A DNA stretch of 9,950 nucleotides from an uncultured Clostridia bacterium (GTDB lineage: Bacteria; Bacillota; Clostridia; UMGS1883), in the NCBI GenBank assembly GCA_947630525.1, contig CANRHW010000044.1:1-9950 (forward strand). Reading direction: 5' to 3'. Every line of letters starts with the position of its first letter. Position 1 is the first letter of the stretch. Positions 1 through 6,241 of the stretch are shown one piece after another. Below the pieces are notes generated by a model. That model ran no database searches. It worked only from the letters and a program-made list of their open reading frames with translations, and was not told where the DNA came from. A program made the position numbers and the translations under genes.

Positions 1-515
1 ATGGTGACCATGTCCTTATAGGTGACCTTTTTGACCTCGTCGAGTATCTTTTTATTGCGCTGCTCGGGCACGGCTCTATCCTTGGGATAGCCGCCGCCCC
101 ACTCCTCAACGAAGAGCTTTTCAAATACGTATTTTAGGTTCAGCTCGGCTCCCCAGCCCCAGCCCTTGGCAAAGGGAAGAGCAATGGCGTTGCCGTTGTT
201 GACCTGGGTGAACTGGTAAGCGTCGGTGGGGTCGACTACGTGGCCGCAGAGCACTCCCGGGAAAGAGTTGCAGGCCAGCATAGCGCCCTCGCCGGTGCCG
301 CAGCCGGTAATAACAAGGTCGGCCGCGCCGCTGTTGAGAAGTATGCCGGTGAGTATGCCCACCTGAACGTAGGTGAGCTGGGCCTCGTCCTCGGCGGTAT
401 ACATACCGTAGTTGAACACCTGATGGCCCAAGGGTTCGGCCACGCTGCGGAGAGTGGCCTCGATTATGCTGTTTTTGGCAGCTTGGCTGTTTTCGTTAAT
501 GAGAGCGATTTTCAT
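1..515 (-). CDS. RpiB/LacA/LacB family sugar-phosphate isomerase (partial, C-terminus cut by window edge)
   Basis: The reverse strand encodes 171 complete codons from an ATG at 515-513, with no stop before the window edge. The protein starts MKIALINENSQAAKN and carries GCGTGEG at residues 71-77, the loop that in RpiB-type isomerases holds the catalytic cysteine (C72 here). It continues with HVVDPTDAY (92-100) and NNGNAIALPFAKGWGWGAE (106-124). The family interconverts aldose and ketose phosphates (ribose-5-P/ribulose-5-P, or galactose-6-P/tagatose-6-P for LacAB) in the cytoplasm; the substrate here cannot be told. Relatives of this longer type are, from memory, about 210-215 residues, so roughly 40 are missing. 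AAGGAG at 525-530, 9 nt upstream, supports the start. The gene has its own promoter and appears separate from the glycosyltransferase upstream. The family call is firm; the exact reaction is not. Confidence 0.88.
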   Translation of the reverse strand, partial: MKIALINENSQAAKNSIIEATLRSVAEPLGHQVFNYGMYTAEDEAQLTYVQVGILTGILLNSGAADLVITGCGTGEGAMLACNSFPGVLCGHVVDPTDAYQFTQVNNGNAIALPFAKGWGWGAELNLKYVFEKLFVEEWGGGYPKDRAVPEQRNKKILDEVKKVTYKDMVT

Positions 516-548
516 GTTGAATTTCTCCTTTTTTAATTATTTGCATTA

Positions 549-577
549 ATTATACAACAATTACGCGCAATATGCAA
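549..577 (-). promoter_or_regulatory. Sigma-A type promoter of the sugar-phosphate isomerase gene
   Basis: On the minus strand TTGCAT (577-572) and a perfect TATAAT (554-549) are separated by exactly 17 bp. The predicted transcription start near 542 gives a leader of about 27 nt with the AAGGAG ribosome binding site in it. Together these explain the isomerase gene as a separate transcript. Confidence 0.82.
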
Positions 578-596
578 GAGCTTTTTTTGATTTCGG

Positions 597-614
597 CGAA
601 AATCCCCGGCGGGG
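597..614 (-). terminator. Weak candidate terminator after the glycosyltransferase gene
   Basis: Just after the glycosyltransferase stop codon, the minus strand reads CCCC-GCC-GGGG followed by ATTTTCG. The stem is only 4 bp and the T run is 4, so termination would be weak. It is listed because it lies in the right place, between this gene and the next gene's promoter. The DNA may do nothing. Confidence 0.3.
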
Positions 615-616
615 TA

Positions 617-2035
617 TTAGTTGCTCAGCTCCGACGCGGCGTATTCGGTGAACTCAAATTTGCCCCGATCCATGTGGTAGACTAAAATGGGCCGCACGTT
701 TATATCAAACTCCTGAGCGGTCACAGGCTCGTCGTCAAATTCCGAAGCGAAAATGAATTTGTCGTACACCCGGTAAATCTTTTTCCGGGTGAGCTTTTCG
801 GCGGAAAAGCCGCTGCGGCGGCAGTATTCCATTGCCAGCAGCCGGACGGCCTCGGTGAGCTGAGTCTCCCGGGTCATGGCGCCGGTGTAGACCGACAAAA
901 GCTTTTTTGCTAAATCCTCGGCCCCGCTGGCCCTTACCGAACGGACGGCGCTGCTGCTGAAGGCCGCCCGCTCGTCCGGGCTCATATCGCGTATTTTACG
1001 CATATAAGCGCCCATTTCCTCCGCGTTGTTGAAAGAGTAACCGTTGACGCCGTCTATCACCTGGCCGGCGTTGAGCGGGTCGGTCAGCGCCAGCACCGGC
1101 AGTCCCGAGGCCATACCCTCCAGCATGGAAATGGAGTTTGTGTCCGAAAGGGATGTAGTTATATACATATCTCCGATAGCCACATAGGGCGGCATATCCT
1201 CGTGAACCACCCTGCCGGTGAAAATTACGCTGTCTCCAAGGCCGAGTTCGGCGGCCTGGGCCTCCAGCTCGGGCCGGACGGGGCCGTCGCCGATGACTAT
1301 GAGACGGAATTTGTCCTCGGGCCGGACGGTCTCTTTCCAAAAGCCCAGCAGTACGTCCACGCTCTTTTCCCGGCCGAGCCGTCCCACAAATATGGCCACG
1401 GTCTCGTCGCCGGCGATGCCGAGTTTTTCCCGCAGGGCGGCCTTTGCGTCCTCGCTGACGGCGCCGGGGCGGAAAGCCTCCAGCTCGGCGGCGTTGTTAA
1501 TTACGTTGACCGGGGTGCGGACGCCTATTTCCCGGCAGTATTGCGCCACCTTTTCACTGGGGCCCGTAATGGCGTCGGCGTGTCCGGCCACCAGCATAAA
1601 GTATTGGCGCGCCAGCTTTGTGGCGGGCCGCGACAATACCCCCGGGGCTATATAGTAAACATATTCGTCATACATGGTGTGCATGGTATATACCATGGGC
1701 ACGTTGAGCAGCTTAGCCATGCGTATCCCGCTCTGGCCCATGCTGAATTCGGTGTGTATGTGTATCACGTCGGGCGCAAAGGCCTTTATCAAATCGCGGC
1801 GGTGGCGGCTTATGGGCGAAGCTATGGGGTAACCGTACAGCCGTTTGCCGGTCTTGGCGGCGGGGCAGTGCAGCACGTTGCCCTCGTCCACATAGTGGTG
1901 GGCGCACTCGGTGTCGCCGGTGACGATCATCACCTCATGCCCCAGCGCCCTCAGCCCCTGGGTAAGTATCTTGATATGCGTTATGACGCCGTTGATGTAA
2001 GGCTCATAACATTCGGTGAACATTGCAATCTTCAT
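617..2035 (-). CDS. GT4-family (GT-B fold) glycosyltransferase, possibly diacylglycerol glucosyltransferase-like
   Basis: This is a 472-residue cytosolic or membrane-associated retaining glycosyltransferase. The N-terminal Rossmann domain begins MKIAMFTECYEPYINGV, with the acceptor-side glycine-rich turn near residues 16 and HIHTEFSMGQSG at 92-103. The C-terminal donor domain has VGRLGREKSVDVLL (217-230, R219 and K224 expected to bind donor phosphates) and IGDGP (248-252). The SLSDTNSISMLEGMASG segment (295-311) is the E-x7-E site, here D298-x7-E306. Family members of this shape often glucosylate diacylglycerol or phosphatidylinositol; lipid acceptor use is inference. Residues from about 388 to 472 form an extra tail beyond a usual GT4 core. 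GGAGG at 2042-2046, 6 nt before the ATG, supports the start. The DUF4250 gene ends 12 nt upstream, so the two are very likely co-transcribed. Confidence 0.87.
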   Translation of the reverse strand: MKIAMFTECYEPYINGVITHIKILTQGLRALGHEVMIVTGDTECAHHYVDEGNVLHCPAAKTGKRLYGYPIASPISRHRRDLIKAFAPDVIHIHTEFSMGQSGIRMAKLLNVPMVYTMHTMYDEYVYYIAPGVLSRPATKLARQYFMLVAGHADAITGPSEKVAQYCREIGVRTPVNVINNAAELEAFRPGAVSEDAKAALREKLGIAGDETVAIFVGRLGREKSVDVLLGFWKETVRPEDKFRLIVIGDGPVRPELEAQAAELGLGDSVIFTGRVVHEDMPPYVAIGDMYITTSLSDTNSISMLEGMASGLPVLALTDPLNAGQVIDGVNGYSFNNAEEMGAYMRKIRDMSPDERAAFSSSAVRSVRASGAEDLAKKLLSVYTGAMTRETQLTEAVRLLAMEYCRRSGFSAEKLTRKKIYRVYDKFIFASEFDDEPVTAQEFDINVRPILVYHMDRGKFEFTEYAASELSN

Positions 2036-2047
2036 TTTAAACCTCCG

Positions 2048-2227
2048 TCATTTTTTTATAAAGCGATTGTTTTCAGTGTCGTAGCGGAAGCCGCCTTTTT
2101 CCATGACCTCGACAAGGACCGTCTGGTCTTCGTCCAGGTCGTCGCACAGGGCCGCGAGACTGGAATAAAAATCCCTGAGCTTTGTGTTGAGCAGGCTGAA
2201 AAGTATATTGGGGTCTTTCGGAAGCAT
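2048..2227 (-). CDS. DUF4250 domain-containing small protein
   Basis: A 59-residue protein beginning MLPKDPNILFSLLNTKLRD, followed by an acidic LCDDLDEDQ segment and ending GFRYDTENNRFIKK. This matches what I recall of the DUF4250 family: small Firmicutes proteins of about 60 residues with unknown function. No signal peptide or membrane segment is seen. The middle is helical and acidic and the tail basic, which could suit protein or nucleic-acid contact, though that is a guess. The ATG at 2227-2225 is chosen over an in-frame GTG three codons earlier because that GTG lies inside the Shine-Dalgarno sequence. The stop is followed almost at once by the ribosome binding site of the glycosyltransferase gene, indicating one transcription unit. 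Confidence 0.75.
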   Translation of the reverse strand: MLPKDPNILFSLLNTKLRDFYSSLAALCDDLDEDQTVLVEVMEKGGFRYDTENNRFIKK

Positions 2228-2232
2228 AAAAA

Positions 2233-2240
2233 TCACCTCC
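2233..2240 (-). promoter_or_regulatory. Strong ribosome binding site that fixes the DUF4250 start
   Basis: GGAGGTGA is an almost full-length anti-16S match, 5 nt from the ATG at 2227. It overlaps the upstream in-frame GTG, ruling that codon out as a start. Confidence 0.85.
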
Positions 2241-2252
2241 CATGTTCAATAA

Positions 2253-2265
2253 GGGCCGCAGGCCC
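2253..2265 (-). other. Small GC hairpin in the DUF4250 mRNA leader
   Basis: GGGCC-TGC-GGCCC forms a 5-bp GC stem with a 3-nt loop, 12 nt upstream of the DUF4250 ribosome binding site and inside the predicted leader of about 89 nt. Only TTATT follows it, so it is not a convincing terminator. It may stabilise the mRNA 5' end or have no role. Confidence 0.4.
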
Positions 2266-2323
2266 AATCTCCCGCCGAAATGATTAAGCGTAATTAGAGG
2301 CGGGGATATCATTATTTAGTTAT

Positions 2324-2353
2324 ATTTTACCATACAAATGCCAAAAATGTAAA
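2324..2353 (-). promoter_or_regulatory. Promoter of the DUF4250-glycosyltransferase unit
   Basis: On the minus strand TTTACA (2353-2348) and TAAAAT (2329-2324) are 18 bp apart, and TGG directly before the -10 box supplies an extended -10 (TGn) element. It points toward the DUF4250 gene and predicts a start near 2316. Confidence 0.62.
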
Positions 2354-2371
2354 TAGTAAATTAAAAAAATG

Positions 2372-2400
2372 TTGATTTATGCAATTAAATGTAGTATAAT
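2372..2400 (+). promoter_or_regulatory. Promoter of the zapA-U32-glmM-acyltransferase operon
   Basis: TTGATT at 2372-2377 and a perfect TATAAT at 2395-2400 are 17 bp apart. The predicted start near 2407 leaves a short leader of about 23 nt before zapA. Its -35 box lies 18 bp from the -35 box of the opposite promoter, so the two are truly back to back. Confidence 0.82.
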
Positions 2401-2429
2401 AAAATAGAAGTTTTGTAAGTAAGGTTGTG

Positions 2430-2816
2430 ATGACCGTGGAAGAAAGGGTTAAAACCGTCGTAAAGATAAACAACGCGGAATATACTATAGTGAGCACCGC
2501 GCCGGAGGAATATGTTCGCAGCGTATCCTATTACGTTGACAAAAAAATACGGGAAATGGCTGAGCATGACAGGCGGCTGTCCACCTCCATGGCCGCGGTG
2601 CTGGCCTGCGTGAATATAGCGGACGAGCTGTTCCAGCTAAAGGACGAAAACGCCGATATGTCGAAGCGGCTGGTGGAACTGGCCGACGAGGCCGGCGAAA
2701 ACAAGCTCCTCCTCGATAAGCGCACCGCCGAAAATACTAAGCTGACTAACGAAAATCAGGCCCTGCGCATAAGCATCGCCCGGCTGGAGACCGAGCTGAA
2801 GCACGCCAAAAAGTGA
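2430..2816 (+). CDS. zapA: Cell division protein ZapA
   Basis: A 128-residue cytosolic protein. ZapA binds FtsZ filaments and bundles them at the division ring. The N-terminal head includes VKINNAEYTIVSTAPEEYV (about residues 10-28), the usual short beta segments followed by a helix, then VSYYVDKKIREM. A long charged heptad-rich region runs from about residue 65 to the end and should form the dimeric/tetrameric coiled coil. The size suits the longer Firmicutes ZapA type. ATG at 2430 is preferred to the GTG immediately before it (2427) because AAGG at 2421-2424 then sits 5 nt upstream; the difference is one residue. It is the first gene of the plus-strand operon, and its stop TGA shares one base with the ATG of the U32 gene, so translation is probably coupled. 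Confidence 0.88.
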   Translation: MTVEERVKTVVKINNAEYTIVSTAPEEYVRSVSYYVDKKIREMAEHDRRLSTSMAAVLACVNIADELFQLKDENADMSKRLVELADEAGENKLLLDKRTAENTKLTNENQALRISIARLETELKHAKK

Positions 2817-4864
2817 TGGACGGCCTTAAAACCGAACTGCTGTCTCCCGCCGGGAGCTTTGAGGCGCTGCGGGCGGCAGTGCAGGCCGGGGCGGACGCGG
2901 TCTATTTGGGCGCCAAGCGTTTCAGCGCCCGGCAGAATGCGGAAAATTTTTCCGACAGCGAGCTTGCCGCCGCCGTCCGTTACTGTCACGAGCGGGGCGC
3001 GGCGCTCTATCTGACCCTTAACACTCTTATGCGCCCGGGGGAGGAGGCCGCCGTTGGCCGGGAAATAACCGGCGCGGCGGAAAAGGGAGTTGACGCCCTG
3101 ATAATCCAGGACCTCGGCGTGGCCGGTTTGACCCGCCGCATATGCCCGGAGCTGCCCATCCACGCCAGTACCCAACTCAGCGCTCATAACGCCGGCGATG
3201 TCATGTCCCTGATGGATAAGGGCTTTTCGCGGGTTGTCCTCAGCCGGGAACTCACCATGGACGAGGTGGAAAGGATATATGCAGCCACCGGATGCGAATT
3301 GGAGGCCTTTGCCCACGGTGCGCTGTGCGTCAGCTTTTCGGGCCGCTGCCTGATGAGCAGCTTTATCGGCGGCCGCAGCGGCAACCGTGGCTGCTGCGCC
3401 CAGCCCTGCCGCCAGCGCTACTCCTGCGGCGGGAAACAGGGCTATTTTCTCAGCCCCAGGGACCTGTGCCTGGTCGGGCGGCTTGACGATATGAAGCGGG
3501 CTGGGGTGACGAGCTTCAAAATCGAGGGAAGAATGAAAGGCCCCGAGTATGTGGCCGTGGTCACCGACGTTTACCGCCGCGCACTGGACGGGGGAGAGAT
3601 ATCCGCCGCCGACGAACGGCGGCTGAGCGAAATTTTTTCCCGCGGCGACGGCTTTACCGAGGGTTACTTTGCCGGTCTGAATACGCCTGAGATAATGAAT
3701 ATAAACATTTCTAACGACAATATTTCCGCCGATGTGCCCGGCCGGCTCCTTGCCGAGGGGCGGAATATGTACCGGGAGGGGGCCGAGCGCCCGCGGGTGG
3801 CGGTAAAGCTCCGATTTTTTGCCGTGGCGGGAGAAAATATGCGGCTGGAGGCCGAGGATCGGGACGGCAACAAGGCCGCCGCCGTGGGGAGCGTCCCACA
3901 GGCGGCCCAAAGGTCGCCTATGACGGAGGAGAGCGCCGCCCGCTGCCTGACAAAAACCGGCGGCACGCCGTATTTTGCGGCGGAGCTCACGGCTGATATC
4001 GGCGAGGGTCTGTTTGCCCCGGCCGCCGAGCTCAACGCTCTGCGCCGCCGCTGCCTTGACGAACTGACCGCCCTGCGTGGGGAAAGCCCACGAAGAAAAA
4101 TATACGCCTTTGCGCCGGAATATACCGGCTTCCGGCCGGAAAAGCAGACGCTTGTCGCTTCGGTCTCCGCTTTGGAGCAGCTTGACCCGGCCAAAGGCGC
4201 GGATGAAATAATAGTACCGATAGAGTTTTTCGACAAAATAACATTTGACAAAAAATATGTTCCCGCCCTGCCGCCGGTGATTTTAGATGAAAGCCCGGTG
4301 CGGCGGCGGTTGGCCGCCCTGCCGGAGGGCACGGAGGTCTACGCCTCCACCCTTGGGGGGCTGCGGCTCATAGCTGAGGCCGGACTGAGGGCAAGGGGCG
4401 ATTTCGGCCTCAATATCAGCAATGCCGAAGTGGCCAGAGCTTTGGCGGGGGAAGTGGAACGGCTCACCCTTTCGCCCGAACTGAGCGTTAAGGAAATAAA
4501 GGCCCTGACCGCCGCCTGTCCCGTGCCGGCCGAGATATTGGCCTATGGCCGCCAGACTGTTATGATAAGCCGTGCCTGCATCATAAGGGCGGTTAGAGGC
4601 AAATGCGACTGCCGCCCGGTGGAGCTTAAGGACAAGACCGGGGCCGAATTCCCCGTCTGGGGCGATTCGGAGACCCACATCAACAGAGTTTTTAATTCCC
4701 GGCCCACCTTTATGGCCGACAGGCTTGACCGGCTGCGCCGGTGCGGAGCCGCCGCCCTAAGGCTGTGCTTTACTGATGAAAGGCCGGAAAGGGTTCGGGA
4801 AATTATCGAAATGTACCGTACCGGCGGGGAGCCGCCGGAACTGTTTACACGGGGCTATTTTTAA
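2816..4864 (+). CDS. U32 family protein with DUF3656 domain (RlhA-like RNA hydroxylase candidate)
   Basis: A 682-residue cytosolic protein annotated by tradition as a U32 peptidase. Members with this layout, such as E. coli RlhA (about 650 residues), are prephenate-dependent, iron-sulfur RNA hydroxylases acting on 23S rRNA, and the shorter TrhP types act on tRNA; a similar RNA role here is inference. The N-terminal U32 barrel starts ELLSPAGSFEALRAAV (7-22). The family signature ELEAFAHGALC spans 161-171, and cysteines C171, C178, C193, C194 and C198 could hold the cluster. SFKIEGRMKGPEYVAVV lies at 233-249. The DUF3656-like part covers about 327-418, followed by a second U32-like half ending with RVFNSRPTFMADRLDRLR (624-641). 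The ATG at 2816 overlaps the zapA stop by one base; a GTG one codon earlier is less likely. zapA next to a U32 gene is a common Clostridia pairing as I recall. Confidence 0.87.
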   Translation: MDGLKTELLSPAGSFEALRAAVQAGADAVYLGAKRFSARQNAENFSDSELAAAVRYCHERGAALYLTLNTLMRPGEEAAVGREITGAAEKGVDALIIQDLGVAGLTRRICPELPIHASTQLSAHNAGDVMSLMDKGFSRVVLSRELTMDEVERIYAATGCELEAFAHGALCVSFSGRCLMSSFIGGRSGNRGCCAQPCRQRYSCGGKQGYFLSPRDLCLVGRLDDMKRAGVTSFKIEGRMKGPEYVAVVTDVYRRALDGGEISAADERRLSEIFSRGDGFTEGYFAGLNTPEIMNINISNDNISADVPGRLLAEGRNMYREGAERPRVAVKLRFFAVAGENMRLEAEDRDGNKAAAVGSVPQAAQRSPMTEESAARCLTKTGGTPYFAAELTADIGEGLFAPAAELNALRRRCLDELTALRGESPRRKIYAFAPEYTGFRPEKQTLVASVSALEQLDPAKGADEIIVPIEFFDKITFDKKYVPALPPVILDESPVRRRLAALPEGTEVYASTLGGLRLIAEAGLRARGDFGLNISNAEVARALAGEVERLTLSPELSVKEIKALTAACPVPAEILAYGRQTVMISRACIIRAVRGKCDCRPVELKDKTGAEFPVWGDSETHINRVFNSRPTFMADRLDRLRRCGAAALRLCFTDERPERVREIIEMYRTGGEPPELFTRGYF

Positions 4865-4885
4865 AAAATATAGGAGGAAAAAATC

Positions 4886-6241
4886 ATGGGCAGATTATTT
4901 GGTACCGACGGAGTTCGCGGAGTTGCAAACAAGGAGCTCACGGCCGAGCTGGCGCTTAAAATAGGCCGGGCCGGGGCCTATGTGCTCGGCAGGGAGAAAA
5001 ACGGCCGGGCGAGGATACTTATTGGAATGGACACCCGCATCAGCGGGCCTATGCTGGAAGCCGCTCTTGTGGCCGGCGTCTGCGGAGTTGGGGCCGAGGT
5101 GGTGTGCCTTGGCGTGGCGCCAACGCCGGCGGTGGCTTATCTTACAAGGACGCACGGCTTCGACGCGGGCATAGTTGTGTCTGCGTCCCATAACAGCTAC
5201 GAGTTTAACGGTATAAAATTCTTTAATTCCCAGGGCTACAAGCTCCCCGACGCCACCGAGGACGAGGTCGAGCGCCTTATACTTGGCGAGTCTGAAATGC
5301 CCGAACTGCCCACTCACGGCGGCATAGGCAACGTCCGCCGGGCGGAACACATGGTCGAGGAATATGTTAACTTTGCGGTTTCCACCGTGAACGTTGACCT
5401 CAGGGGCAAAAAAATTGCTCTCGACTGCGCCAACGGCGCGTCGTCGGTCACCAGCCCCGCCGCTTTTCGCCGGCTGGGGGCGCAGGTGCTTGTGATAAAC
5501 AACGACCCCGACGGGATAAATATTAACAACGGCTGCGGCTCCACCCATATCGAGGGGCTGCAAAGGTTCGTGGTCAACAACGGCTGCGACCTTGGCTTTG
5601 CCTTTGACGGCGACGCCGACAGAGTGCTGGCGGTGGATAATAAGGGCGGCCTTATCGACGGCGACGTGATAATGGCCGTGTGCGGCAACTACCTCAAACA
5701 GCGGGGCCGCCTGCGGGGCAATACCGTAGTCGCCACGATAATGAGCAATCTGGGCCTGTTCATCATGGGTGAGAAAAACGGCATAAACGTGCTGCGCACT
5801 AAAGTGGGCGACCGCTATGTGCTGGAGGAAATGCTCAAAAGCGGCTACTCGCTGGGCGGCGAGCAGAGCGGGCATATAATCTTCCTCGACCACAACACCA
5901 CCGGCGACGGGTTGGTTAGCGCCCTGAATTTTGCTCAGGTAGTTCAGGAGAGCGGAAAGACCGTGGAGGAGCTTTGTTCCATAATCACCATTCTGCCCCA
6001 GGTTCTTGAAAACGCCAAGGTCGCCAAAAGCGGCGACGACCGATTTGCCTCCGACCCGGAGATAACCGCCGAGATAGCCCGGCTTGAAGCCAAATTCAGC
6101 GGCAGCGGACGGGTGCTAATCCGTCCCAGCGGAACCGAGCCGCTTGTGCGCGTTATGATAGAGGGCGAAAATATAGATGAAATTTCGGCCGACGCTAAGG
6201 CGCTTAAAGAACTTATCGAGAAAAATCTTGGATACATATGA
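4886..6241 (+). CDS. glmM: Phosphoglucosamine mutase GlmM
   Basis: A 451-residue cytosolic enzyme converting glucosamine-6-phosphate to glucosamine-1-phosphate, the step before UDP-GlcNAc for peptidoglycan and other glycans. The four phosphohexomutase signatures are present in order: MGRLFGTDGVRG at the N-terminus; the phosphoserine loop VSASHN (98-103, S101 expected to be phosphorylated); the metal site DGDADR (241-246); the sugar loop GGEQSGH (324-330); and the phosphate loop RPSGTEPLVRV (413-423). Length matches GlmM, and the MGRLFGTDG start separates it from phosphomannomutases. The residue after SASHN is serine rather than the usual proline. AGGAGG at 4872-4877, 8 nt before the ATG, supports the start. 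It follows the U32 gene by 21 nt and its stop overlaps the next start by 4 nt (ATGA). Confidence 0.96.
   Translation: MGRLFGTDGVRGVANKELTAELALKIGRAGAYVLGREKNGRARILIGMDTRISGPMLEAALVAGVCGVGAEVVCLGVAPTPAVAYLTRTHGFDAGIVVSASHNSYEFNGIKFFNSQGYKLPDATEDEVERLILGESEMPELPTHGGIGNVRRAEHMVEEYVNFAVSTVNVDLRGKKIALDCANGASSVTSPAAFRRLGAQVLVINNDPDGININNGCGSTHIEGLQRFVVNNGCDLGFAFDGDADRVLAVDNKGGLIDGDVIMAVCGNYLKQRGRLRGNTVVATIMSNLGLFIMGEKNGINVLRTKVGDRYVLEEMLKSGYSLGGEQSGHIIFLDHNTTGDGLVSALNFAQVVQESGKTVEELCSIITILPQVLENAKVAKSGDDRFASDPEITAEIARLEAKFSGSGRVLIRPSGTEPLVRVMIEGENIDEISADAKALKELIEKNLGYI

Noticed and set aside
240..536. 98-codon open frame on the plus strand near the left edge
   Set aside because: It is antisense to the sugar-phosphate isomerase, which has its own promoter, ribosome binding site and GCGTGEG motif.
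1202..2287. 361-codon open frame on the plus strand opposite the glycosyltransferase
   Set aside because: It is antisense to a well-supported GT4 gene, shows no recognisable motif, has no ribosome binding site and runs across the DUF4250 gene. It reflects GC-biased codon use on the other strand.
2756..3910. 384-codon open frame on the minus strand opposite the U32 gene
   Set aside because: Antisense shadow of a clear U32 protein, low complexity, rich in G, A, H and P, with no known domain.
4895..5893. 332-codon open frame on the minus strand opposite glmM
   Set aside because: glmM has every family motif on the plus strand; the antisense frame has none and lacks a ribosome binding site.
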